Assembly: GCA_031289325.1 (NCBI GenBank)
Contig: JAITPS010000241.1
Location: forward strand, 1 to 17,170
DNA length: 17,170 nucleotides
Reading direction: 5' to 3'
DNA from: Candidatus Methanovirga meridionalis
GTDB lineage: Archaea; Methanobacteriota; Methanobacteria; Methanobacteriales; Methanobacteriaceae
How positions within the stretch are numbered: position 1 is the first letter of the stretch; each line of letters begins with the position of its first letter. Below are positions 6,770 to 14,232 of the stretch, piece by piece. The notes under the pieces were generated by a model that saw only the letters and a program-made list of their open reading frames with translations, was not told where the DNA came from and did not search any database. The position numbers were made by a program, and so were the translations under genes.

Positions 6770-8107
6770 ATGACAGTTACATTATCAAAAGTAAATGATA
6801 AAAAGAATAATCCTACAGACAAGGAAATTAAAAATTTCTTAAATGGGTTAGGTAGATTAGATTCAAATTTTGATGCAAATATATTAAAACCATATTTACA
6901 TCATCATAATAAAGATATAAGATTTTTAGCTATTAAAAACATAGGCAAAATAAAAGATATAGAATGTTTAAATATCGCTAAATTAATATATGAAGAAGAT
7001 CCAAGTTCAATGGTAAGGAGAGAATGTGTTTCTACAATAGGAAGAATGAAATCAGAAGAAATCGTACCTATTTTGATTAAAATATTAGATGACAATGACC
7101 CTAAAATTGTACTACAAGCAATTAGAGGATTATTACCTTTTAAAAAGAGGAAAGTCGTGATTAATGCTTTTGAAAGAGTTAAGAATCACCCTAATGAAAT
7201 TATTAAAGAAATTATTAATATAGAACTCTCACCCCCAAAGAAAACCAATAGAAATCACTTAGAAGTACATGAGTTTTTAAAGAATGTGATAGTTAATGGA
7301 AATGTTAGAGAAGTATTAAAATTAATTCCCGAAGATAGTATGCATTTATCTTTCACATCTCCACCATATTATAATGCAAGAGATTATTCTATTTATAAAA
7401 GTTATAATGAATATTTAGAATTTCTTTCTGAAGTTTTTAAAGAGTTATATAGAGTAACAAAAGAAGGTCGTTTTTTTATATTAAACACTTCTCCTGTTAT
7501 TGTGCCTCGAACTGGTAGAAAATATTCAAGTAAACGATATGCTATTCCATTTGATATTCACACAAGATTGGTGGCTATGGGATGGGAATTTGTGGATGAT
7601 ATTATATGGTTAAAACCTGAAGGATCTGCAAAAAATAGAATTGGGGGTTTTATTCAGCATCGCAAACCGTTAGCATATAAACCAAATATTGTAACTGAAT
7701 ATTTAATGGTTTATAGAAAAAATACTGGAAAATTAATTGATTGGAATATAAAACAATATGACGAAGAAGTTGTTGAATCCAGCAAAGTTTTAGGAGAATA
7801 TGATCATACTAATGTATGGAAAATAAATCCTGATCACGATGATATTCATCCAGCAGTTTTTCCTGAAGATTTATGCGATAAAGTGATTAAATATTATTCA
7901 TATAAGAAAGATTTAGTTTTTGATCCTTTTTCAGGTTCTGGTACTTTAGCTAAATCTGCTTTAAAGTTAGGAAGATATTTCTTTTTAAGCGAAATTCAAG
8001 AAAAGTATTTTAACAGAATCAAAGAAAAATTAGTAGAATTACCTTTAGATAAGATAAAAAAACCAAAATTCATAAATTTAACACAATTTAAGGGAGAAAT
8101 TCAGTGA
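6770..8107 (+). CDS. HEAT-repeat-fused beta-class DNA methyltransferase (type II modification enzyme)
   Basis: A 445-residue modification methyltransferase. Residues ~23-150 form about four HEAT-like helical repeats (for example DIRFLAIKNIGKI, SMVRRECVSTIGRM and PKIVLQAIRGLLP), an unusual N-terminal extension. The catalytic domain follows: motif IV TSPPYY at residues 196-201, and the SAM-binding motif I DPFSGSGT at residues 385-392. Motif IV before motif I is the beta-class order, and TSPPY is typical of N4-cytosine (also some N6-adenine) enzymes. The target-recognition region lies between them (~230-370). The stop overlaps the endonuclease start by four bases (GTGA), so the two are translationally coupled. 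It probably protects host DNA from the adjacent nuclease. By partner type the site may be like CCWWGG, which is only an inference. Confidence 0.88.
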   Translation: MTVTLSKVNDKKNNPTDKEIKNFLNGLGRLDSNFDANILKPYLHHHNKDIRFLAIKNIGKIKDIECLNIAKLIYEEDPSSMVRRECVSTIGRMKSEEIVPILIKILDDNDPKIVLQAIRGLLPFKKRKVVINAFERVKNHPNEIIKEIINIELSPPKKTNRNHLEVHEFLKNVIVNGNVREVLKLIPEDSMHLSFTSPPYYNARDYSIYKSYNEYLEFLSEVFKELYRVTKEGRFFILNTSPVIVPRTGRKYSSKRYAIPFDIHTRLVAMGWEFVDDIIWLKPEGSAKNRIGGFIQHRKPLAYKPNIVTEYLMVYRKNTGKLIDWNIKQYDEEVVESSKVLGEYDHTNVWKINPDHDDIHPAVFPEDLCDKVIKYYSYKKDLVFDPFSGSGTLAKSALKLGRYFFLSEIQEKYFNRIKEKLVELPLDKIKKPKFINLTQFKGEIQ

Positions 8108-9027
8108 TTACAAATAAAATACCTATAACTGAACAGACAAAAGGAATAATAATTAAATTATTAAATAATGAAAATCATAGACCTTTAATTCAAACATATA
8201 TCGATGCAAAATTTTTAGATTATGTGATCGAATTTTTTAAAAAAATTGTTAATGCTAAACTTGAAAATGAAAGTATTACCTCAGAATGGTATAAAAAAGA
8301 ATTCTTAAATGAAAATCTTGATAAAGAGGAAATAGCTTATAATGCTGGATTAAATCTGAAAACTATAACAAATACTTATAACTCAGCAACTAAAGAAATT
8401 GTTTTATCTGCTTCACTAAAACATTATTCAGAACTTTATACTACCATAGATAAGTTAATTAAATATGGTGGAGATATTAATATTAGTTTAACTATTAAAT
8501 TTAAAGAAGTTAGTGTAGAATTAGATATTAATGAAAGTTTGATTATTATAAATTCATTAGCTGTAAGAAGAGCTGGTTTTCGTGGCGGAGCATGGAGTCA
8601 AATAGGTAAAAATGTAGAAAAACCATTAATGATTGTTTTATGTGAACTATTTTCTGTTCCTAAGGAATTTTATTCTTTAGTTGGTTTAAAATCTCTTAGA
8701 GAAGTTGATTTTTATTTAATTGACAATAATAAACATGAACATAGATGTGAAATAAAATTAATGGGAAAAGGCAATCCAGAATCAGCAGATGTGATCCATG
8801 CAAGGAAAACTGAAGTATTTGTGGCAGATGCTTTATCAGAAATGAATAAAAAACAATTTGATGAAAATAGCATACAATGGATTGAATTAAGAGAAAATGA
8901 AGGATATAAAAAATTTGATAAAATATTAGAATACTATAAAATCCCCCATGAAAAGAATAGCATGGATTTAAATGATAAATTAAAAAGAATATTCAATGAA
9001 ATTTTTATAGTAAAAAATAAATCTTAA
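8104..9027 (+). CDS. Type II restriction endonuclease, CfrBI-like, PD-(D/E)xK
   Basis: A 307-residue probable restriction endonuclease partnering the preceding methyltransferase. A nuclease core is visible: Asp202 in REVDFYLID and Glu216-Ile-Lys218 in RCEIKLMGKGNPESAD, i.e. the D...ExK metal-binding arrangement. The region around ARKTEVFVADALS and the C-terminal IQWIELRE strand fit the CfrBI family as I remember it; that family cuts CCWWGG. Family assignment is moderate and made by eye; the nuclease role is strong from motif plus context. The start is GTG at 8104, overlapping the methyltransferase stop, with GGGAG (8093-8097) as ribosome binding site. The TAA stop (9025-9027) is directly abutted by repeat element E, so a trimmed C-terminus cannot be excluded. 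Confidence 0.75.
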   Translation: MITNKIPITEQTKGIIIKLLNNENHRPLIQTYIDAKFLDYVIEFFKKIVNAKLENESITSEWYKKEFLNENLDKEEIAYNAGLNLKTITNTYNSATKEIVLSASLKHYSELYTTIDKLIKYGGDINISLTIKFKEVSVELDINESLIIINSLAVRRAGFRGGAWSQIGKNVEKPLMIVLCELFSVPKEFYSLVGLKSLREVDFYLIDNNKHEHRCEIKLMGKGNPESADVIHARKTEVFVADALSEMNKKQFDENSIQWIELRENEGYKKFDKILEYYKIPHEKNSMDLNDKLKRIFNEIFIVKNKS

Positions 9028-9240
9028 TATAGTTCTTATAGAAAAATTCTTACATTTTAAAATGAAAATTTTTTTATTAAATTATTTAATTTTAAATATC
9101 ACTTTATAAAAATCTGTAATTTCAAATTTTAAATAATATAAACTTATTTTAATTAATATAAATAATTTTAAATCAATATTTTTTAATTATATTTATTCTT
9201 AAAAAAATTATTTATCAAGAACTTTATCAAAACCACTATA
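9028..9240 (-). repeat. AT-rich inverted-end element, copy E (short, no tandem core)
   Basis: An inverted copy starting at the base after the endonuclease stop codon. It opens with TATAGTTCTTATAGAAAAA and ttcttacattttaaaatg (right terminus inverted), then ttattaaattatttaattt. It closes with ttatttatcaagaactttat and caaaaccactata at 9240 (left terminus inverted). At 213 bp it is the shortest complete copy and has no expanded tandem core. An extra copy of the last 15 bases (atcaaaaccactata) follows at 9244-9258, giving an 18-bp tandem repeat of the end. The remaining 100 bases to moaC hold no gene. Confidence 0.78.
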
Positions 9241-9355
9241 TTAATCAAAACCACTATATTAAATTTTAAATATTAATTTATAAAAATCAATTATATACTT
9301 CAGATAAGATTAAACTATTATATGGACTTAAATAAATTTAACTTAAGATGAGATC

Positions 9356-9826
9356 ATGGGAGAAAAAAAATTAACTCATTTAAAAGGTGATGGGATTCAG
9401 ATGGTTGAAGTTGGTGATAAACCACTTCAAAAAAGAATAGCAAAGGCATACGGAAAAATAATCTTGGATGAAGAGACAATAGCTATGATTAAAAATCATG
9501 ATATTAAAAAAGGAAATGTTTTAACAACTGCACAAATTGCTACAATTCATAGTGTTAAAAACACTTCAAATATAATTCCATTAGCTCATCCATTACAAAT
9601 TACAGGGGTAACAGTAGATTTTCAGATGCAAAAAACTGAAATAGCTATTATTGTTGAAGTTAAAACTATTGGACAAACTGGTGTAGAGATGGAAGCACTT
9701 AACGGAGTAACCACAGGACTTTTAACTATATGGGATATGGTTAAAGCTGTTGAAAAAGATGATGATGGTCAATATCCTAATACAAGAATTACTGATATTT
9801 CAGTTTTAAGTAAAATAAAAGAATAA
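9356..9826 (+). CDS. moaC: Cyclic pyranopterin monophosphate synthase MoaC
   Basis: A 156-residue enzyme of molybdenum (or tungsten) cofactor synthesis. It converts the 3',8-cyclo-GTP product of MoaA into cyclic pyranopterin monophosphate. The conserved elements are IIPLAHPLQITGVTVDF (substrate binding), GQTGVEMEALNGVTTGLLTIWD and the catalytic Asp127 and Lys130 in DMVKAVEK, near the positions used in the bacterial enzyme. Length is typical. Methanogens need this cofactor for formylmethanofuran dehydrogenase and formate dehydrogenase. The ATG at 9356 is preceded by GATGAGATC. No other moa genes are adjacent. The hel308 gene follows after 71 bases in the same direction. Confidence 0.95.
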   Translation: MGEKKLTHLKGDGIQMVEVGDKPLQKRIAKAYGKIILDEETIAMIKNHDIKKGNVLTTAQIATIHSVKNTSNIIPLAHPLQITGVTVDFQMQKTEIAIIVEVKTIGQTGVEMEALNGVTTGLLTIWDMVKAVEKDDDGQYPNTRITDISVLSKIKE

Positions 9827-9897
9827 TGGATGAATTTTTAGTAATGGTTTAACTAAGATAAATGTTAAGCAAAAATAATACTATTATGAGGATTTAA

Positions 9898-11973
9898 ATG
9901 GATAATATACCAAAAAAAATAAGGGAAGTTATAAAAGATGCATATCCCTATATTAAACAATTAAACCCTGGACAGAAAACGGTTCTTAATTCTGGATATT
10001 TAGAAGATGATTCTAATTACATAATAGCTATTCCTACTGCAAGTGGAAAAACAATAATAGGTGTCATGGCTGCTTTACAATCAATATTTAAAGGAGGTAA
10101 AGCTGTTTATATGGCTCCTTTAATCTCAATTCAAAATGAAAAAATAACAGAATTTAGGAAATTTGAAAAACATAACATTAAAGTTGGTAAACACCCATCG
10201 TCAAGTGACCTATCGGTTATGGTTTTTGAATCTTTTGATAGTTTAACACGTTTTTCATGGGATAGTTTGAAAGAGATTGATACTCTTATAATTGATGAAT
10301 TTCATATGATAGGTGAGTTTACAAGAGGGCCAACATTAGAATGTGCAATTACAAGAGCTAAAATTATTAATCCATCTATTAAAATTATAGCTCTATCAGC
10401 AACATTAAATAACATTGAAGAAATTAAGAATTGGTTAAATGCTAAAGTTGTTGAAAATGATTATAGGCCAGTTCCATTAAATAAGGAAGTTTTAAATACA
10501 GAAATGTTTGATAGTCAAAATAAAAATGATGTTGTAGTTAAAATTACTGAAAAAAGTATTAATGAAAATTCACAGCTATTGAGCTTTGTATCTACAAGAA
10601 GATTCACTGAATCATTAGCAGAATATGTTGGGAAAAAAATAAGTAAAAAATTAGATGATAAAGAAATGAAGAGATTTAAAGAGGTTTCTAATAAGATTTT
10701 AGATGTTCCTAAAGCTAAAGGTTCAAATCCAACCTCAACATGTTTAAGATTAGGAGAGTGTTGTAAAAATGGAACTGCATTTCATCATGCTGGGATTTTT
10801 AATGAACAAAAAGAGATTATTGAAGAGGAATTTAGAAAGGGTAACATTTTAATGATATCAGCAACTCCAAGTTTAATGTATGGAGTTAACTTACCTTCAA
10901 GATCAGTGGTAATCAGAGATTATACAAGATGGACTGCACAAGGATTACAATCTATTCCTGTTTTTGATTATGAGCAAATGTCTGGAAGGGCTGGAAGACC
11001 ATTGTATGATGATGTAGGTTACTCTTATTTAATAGCTAAATCATTAGATGAAGCACAGGAACTTCAAGACAGATATATTAATGGGGATATAGAGGATACA
11101 ACCTCAAAATTAATTGAAAATAAGGATGCTGTTTTAAGACAAATTATAGCTCAGATAGCATCCAACCTTTCTAAAAATATTGATGAAATTCAAGATTTCT
11201 TTAATAAAACATTCTATGGATATCAAATGATGAACGATCCATACATGAAAGAATTTGCAGATATTAGTTTAAAATATGAAATAGAAAATGCTATAGAATT
11301 TTTAATTGTAAATGGAATTATCCAACCAACTCCAGAAGGATTAAAAGTTACTAAATTCGGTGATTTAATAGCTAAATCTAATTATAAAGTTGAAACAGCT
11401 GTTAAACTAAAGGAATATGGAAACACTATAGAAAATTTAGATTTAAATTCTGTTATATATGCTCTTTCATCAGCTCCTGATTTACCATTAATTTCATTTA
11501 AAGGGAGAAGATCAAAAGATCCTGTTAGAGAAAAACTATCGAGTGCTGGTTTATTTACCACGAATATTGGAAATCCTGAAGCAACGACGGTTTCATTAAT
11601 CGAATGGATCAATGAAAAAAATGAGTTTGAAATAGAAAATGCTTATCATGTTTATTCTGCTTCAACAAGACGTTCAGCTTACGAAGCATCCATACTAATT
11701 AAATTCTTTAAAGATATTTTAGAGATAAATGGGCATTATAGCTATTCACAACAATTAGATATTCTCTCAGCACGGCTTTACTATGGAATAAAAGAAGATT
11801 TAATCCCATTAATAATTGGCATAAAACACTTAGGAAGAAAAAAAGCAAGATCACTCATTAAAACATTTGGAAATGATCTTAAACCATACACTGAAAAAGA
11901 TTTCGAGAAAATAGAAGGAATAGGATCAACACTATCCAAAAGAATAAAGGATTATGTAAATTCTCAAGCATAG
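9898..11973 (+). CDS. hel308: Hel308 family DNA helicase
   Basis: A 691-residue superfamily 2 DNA helicase, 3' to 5', acting at stalled replication forks and in recombination. Visible motifs: Walker A PTASGKT (46-52), DEFH Walker B (133-136), SAT (167-169), the CCKNGTAFHHAGIF segment, GVNLPSRSVVIRDYTRW, and motif VI QMSGRAGRP (360-368). A winged-helix and ratchet region follows, and helix-hairpin-helix elements close the protein (KHLGRKKARSLIKTFG at ~645 and EGIGSTLSKRIKDYV at ~673), as in archaeal Hel308. The DEFH variant replaces the more common DEVH. The ATG at 9898 has GAGG at 9887-9890. Length is normal for the family. A relict repeat element begins three bases after the stop. Confidence 0.92.
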   Translation: MDNIPKKIREVIKDAYPYIKQLNPGQKTVLNSGYLEDDSNYIIAIPTASGKTIIGVMAALQSIFKGGKAVYMAPLISIQNEKITEFRKFEKHNIKVGKHPSSSDLSVMVFESFDSLTRFSWDSLKEIDTLIIDEFHMIGEFTRGPTLECAITRAKIINPSIKIIALSATLNNIEEIKNWLNAKVVENDYRPVPLNKEVLNTEMFDSQNKNDVVVKITEKSINENSQLLSFVSTRRFTESLAEYVGKKISKKLDDKEMKRFKEVSNKILDVPKAKGSNPTSTCLRLGECCKNGTAFHHAGIFNEQKEIIEEEFRKGNILMISATPSLMYGVNLPSRSVVIRDYTRWTAQGLQSIPVFDYEQMSGRAGRPLYDDVGYSYLIAKSLDEAQELQDRYINGDIEDTTSKLIENKDAVLRQIIAQIASNLSKNIDEIQDFFNKTFYGYQMMNDPYMKEFADISLKYEIENAIEFLIVNGIIQPTPEGLKVTKFGDLIAKSNYKVETAVKLKEYGNTIENLDLNSVIYALSSAPDLPLISFKGRRSKDPVREKLSSAGLFTTNIGNPEATTVSLIEWINEKNEFEIENAYHVYSASTRRSAYEASILIKFFKDILEINGHYSYSQQLDILSARLYYGIKEDLIPLIIGIKHLGRKKARSLIKTFGNDLKPYTEKDFEKIEGIGSTLSKRIKDYVNSQA

Positions 11974-11976
11974 TTT

Positions 11977-12163
11977 TATAGTGATGTAAAAATGTTTTTA
12001 ATTAATTATTATTTTCAAATATCATATTATTGAAAATAAATTTTCAACAATGAAGAAATAAGAATTATTATTTAAAAAATTAATTCAATATTAATTTGAA
12101 ATTTTTAAAAACAAGATATTTAAAATAAATGATTAGTTACAAACATTTTTTCCATTATTTATA
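11977..12163 (+). repeat. Degenerate AT-rich element, copy H
   Basis: TATAGTGATGTAAAAATG at 11977 with gtttttaattaattatta after it loosely matches the family left end. Acattttttccattatttata near 12143-12163 loosely matches the right end. The interior is only generically A+T-rich. It may be an old, decayed copy starting 3 bases after the hel308 stop; the match is too weak to be certain. Confidence 0.4.
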
Positions 12164-12197
12164 TTATTAAAAAGTATTAATTAAAATTTGTTTATAT

Positions 12198-12522
12198 TAT
12201 AGTTGGTTTGATGGCAGTGCAAAATTAGCATGGAAATTTAAAATCCGAAATTTAGTTTTTAGGTAGAAAAAATTTAACACATATACCTATCATCGAATTT
12301 TTAGTCTATTTTTTTATTTTTCATTCGCAAAAATCCATCCTCTTTTTACAGTGCCTTTTAAAATGATAAGTTTTTTTATTAAATTATTTAATTTTAAATA
12401 TTAATTTATAAAAATCTATAATTTTAAATTTTAAATAATATAAATAATTTTAAATAAATATATTTTAATTATATTTATTCTTAAAAAAATTATTTATCAA
12501 GAACTTTATCAAAGATACTATA
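12198..12522 (-). repeat. AT-rich inverted-end element, copy F, with 143-bp module at one end
   Basis: The terminus TATAGTTGGTTTGAT at 12198 (positions 12198-12212) is followed at once by the 143-bp module (12213-12355). The inverted right block then resumes exactly at ttttaaaatgataa, with ttattaaattatttaattt, ttataaaaatctataattt and the inverted left terminus (ttatcaagaactttatcaaa, actata) ending at 12522. Relative to copy G, about 15 bases of the terminus (the AAAGTTCTTAA stretch) are replaced by the module. It lies between hel308 and the transporter gene. Confidence 0.78.
12213..12355 (+). repeat. 143-bp conserved repeat, copy 2 (MITE-like or structured RNA)
   Basis: Identical in length to the copy at 2302-2444 and differing at eight positions by eye: seven transitions and one transversion. 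The ends are ggcagtgcaaaa and ttttacagtgcc, which pair at 10 of 12 positions rather than perfectly. The internal ttaggta/tacctat pair is retained. Both copies read in the same direction in the window and are preceded by GTTTGAT and followed by four or more Ts. No ORF is recognisable. Confidence 0.8.
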
Positions 12523-12597
12523 TTAAAAAATAATTGTTGCATGTACTCTAAATATTAAATTAATTTTCATGATTATAAATTCAATATTGGTGTTTTA

Positions 12598-14112
12598 ATG
12601 GATGAAATTCCAGATGATGATGATAGAAAAATGAGTAATAATACTCAATGGGATAGTTATTTAACATTTTTACTATCAATGATAGGTTCAGCTGTTGGTT
12701 TAGGCAATATATGGAGATATCCGTATATAGTTTATTCAAATGGTGGAGGAACTTTCATATTTGTTTATGTAATATCCATATTTCTTGTAGCTATTCCTTT
12801 CATGTTTTTAGAGTATAGTATTGGAGTTAAATTCAATAGTTCGGTTCCTCAAATATTCAAATCAATTAAAAATAAGTTTGAAATAGTTGGTTGGTTCATT
12901 GCAATTATTCCATTTTTAGTACTAACCTACTATGCTTGTGTGATTGGATGGGACATAATATACTTTGCACTTAGTTTTTTTAAAGGGTGGGGAACTAATA
13001 CTGACCACTTCTTCTTACAAACAGTACTACAATCAACAGATTCACTTACAGGATTAACATACATTGCTTTCCCCTGTCTATTTGCTATTTTAATTGTGTG
13101 GTTCATAGTTTGGTTTATATCTCATAAAGACATTAATGCAGGTATTGGAAAAGTAAATAAAATCATGATCCCCTTGATTTTTCTAATAATGGGAATTATT
13201 GTTTTTTATTCACTTACACTAAAAGGGGCATCATTTGGACTAATCAAGTTATTTAATCCAAACTTTAATGAAATTTATAGTACACATATATGGATTGCAG
13301 CAATATCACAAATATTTTTTTCATTAAGTATTGGAGAAGGCATTTTAATTACCTATGCAAGTTATTTACCTAAAAAAACAAATCTTATTAAATCTTCATT
13401 TATTGTTACTTCTGTAAACTGCGGATTTGAACTATTTACAGCAATAGGAATATTTTCAATCTTAGGTTTCATGTCTACAACAACAGGAATTAACATTAAT
13501 GATCTTGTAACTCAAGGTACAGGACTAACATTCATTGTTTTTCCAATGATTTTAAATATTATGGGTCCAGTTGCTTATTTAATAGGACCATTATTCTTTT
13601 TATGTATCTTTTTTGCAGGAATAACCTCGGCTATTTCCTTTTTTGAACCAATAACAAAAGCAATGGAAGAAAAGTTTAATGTGAAAAGAAAAAAAGTAGT
13701 AACTTACATGTGTATTGTTGGAGCATTGTTAACCATGATATTTACAACAGGTGCTGGTAGCTATTTATTAACAATATTCGATAAAATTTTAAATGAGGTA
13801 GGACTCTTCTTAATAACTATTTTAGAATCAATTATATTTTCATGGTTTTATGGAATTGATAAACTATTAATTGTATTAAATAAAAATTCAAAGCTAAAAA
13901 TTGGTAGGTGGTGGAAGGTGCTTATAAAATATATATTACCAATATTATTAATATTTATATGGATTAATGAAGTAATAAACACATTTAATACATCATCAAC
14001 TAAACTAATAATAAATTTTATTATAACAATGATTTTTATATTATTGCCATTAATGTTAACACTAATACCTTCAAAATCTTCTCAAAAAATAAGTACACTG
14101 AAAAAGCCTTAA
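12598..14112 (+). CDS. Sodium:neurotransmitter symporter (NSS) family transporter
   Basis: A 504-residue membrane protein with about 11-12 helices, of the NSS family whose prokaryotic members (LeuT, MhsT) import amino acids with Na+. The first-helix signature GSAVGLGNIWRYPYIVYSNGGG (residues ~31-52) carries the unwound sodium/substrate site, followed by PFMFLEYSIG. Later signatures are the sixth-helix region AAISQIFFSLSIGEG and the eighth-helix region CIFFAGITSAISF. The short soluble N-terminus (MDEIPDDDDRKMSNN) is acidic. The ATG at 12598 has GGTG at about 12590. The substrate cannot be told from sequence. The C-terminal tail appears altered by a 68-bp duplication across the stop (see 14049-14146). 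The gene stands alone. Confidence 0.93.
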   Translation: MDEIPDDDDRKMSNNTQWDSYLTFLLSMIGSAVGLGNIWRYPYIVYSNGGGTFIFVYVISIFLVAIPFMFLEYSIGVKFNSSVPQIFKSIKNKFEIVGWFIAIIPFLVLTYYACVIGWDIIYFALSFFKGWGTNTDHFFLQTVLQSTDSLTGLTYIAFPCLFAILIVWFIVWFISHKDINAGIGKVNKIMIPLIFLIMGIIVFYSLTLKGASFGLIKLFNPNFNEIYSTHIWIAAISQIFFSLSIGEGILITYASYLPKKTNLIKSSFIVTSVNCGFELFTAIGIFSILGFMSTTTGININDLVTQGTGLTFIVFPMILNIMGPVAYLIGPLFFLCIFFAGITSAISFFEPITKAMEEKFNVKRKKVVTYMCIVGALLTMIFTTGAGSYLLTIFDKILNEVGLFLITILESIIFSWFYGIDKLLIVLNKNSKLKIGRWWKVLIKYILPILLIFIWINEVINTFNTSSTKLIINFIITMIFILLPLMLTLIPSKSSQKISTLKKP

Positions 14113-14146
14113 AAAAATTAATGTTAACACTAATACCTTCAAAATC
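14049..14146 (+). repeat. 68-bp partial duplication across the transporter stop codon
   Basis: The 30 bases beginning attaatgttaacactaatac occur at 14049-14078 inside the gene and again, identical, at 14117-14146 after its stop (offset 68 bp). The second copy continues in the equivalent frame to tcacataaataag, encoding LIPSKSHK and a stop. The duplication therefore likely replaced an original short SHK-stop terminus with the present SSQKISTLKKP tail. Confidence 0.85.
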
Positions 14147-14159
14147 ACATAAATAAGAT

Positions 14160-14232
14160 TTTAAATTTTAATTAATATAAACAAATTTTAATTAATATAA
14201 ACAAATTTTAATTAATATAAACAAATTTTAAT
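14160..14232. repeat. 20-bp tandem array, about 3.6 units
   Basis: Units of the 20-mer ttttaattaatataaacaaa repeat three and a half times and stop exactly where element copy G begins (14233). The array is outside the element and differs from its core. Confidence 0.9.

Noticed and set aside
6904..7095. Minus-strand ORF opposite the HEAT region
   Set aside because: It is a shadow of the methyltransferase reading frame with no support.
11382..11612. Minus-strand ORF opposite hel308
   Set aside because: It overlaps the conserved helicase C-terminal domains and has no recognisable features.
2300..12362. Target-site duplications around the 143-bp units
   Set aside because: Flanks of the two copies do not show direct repeats of a consistent length. 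Shared GTTTGAT and T-rich flanks belong to the host element.
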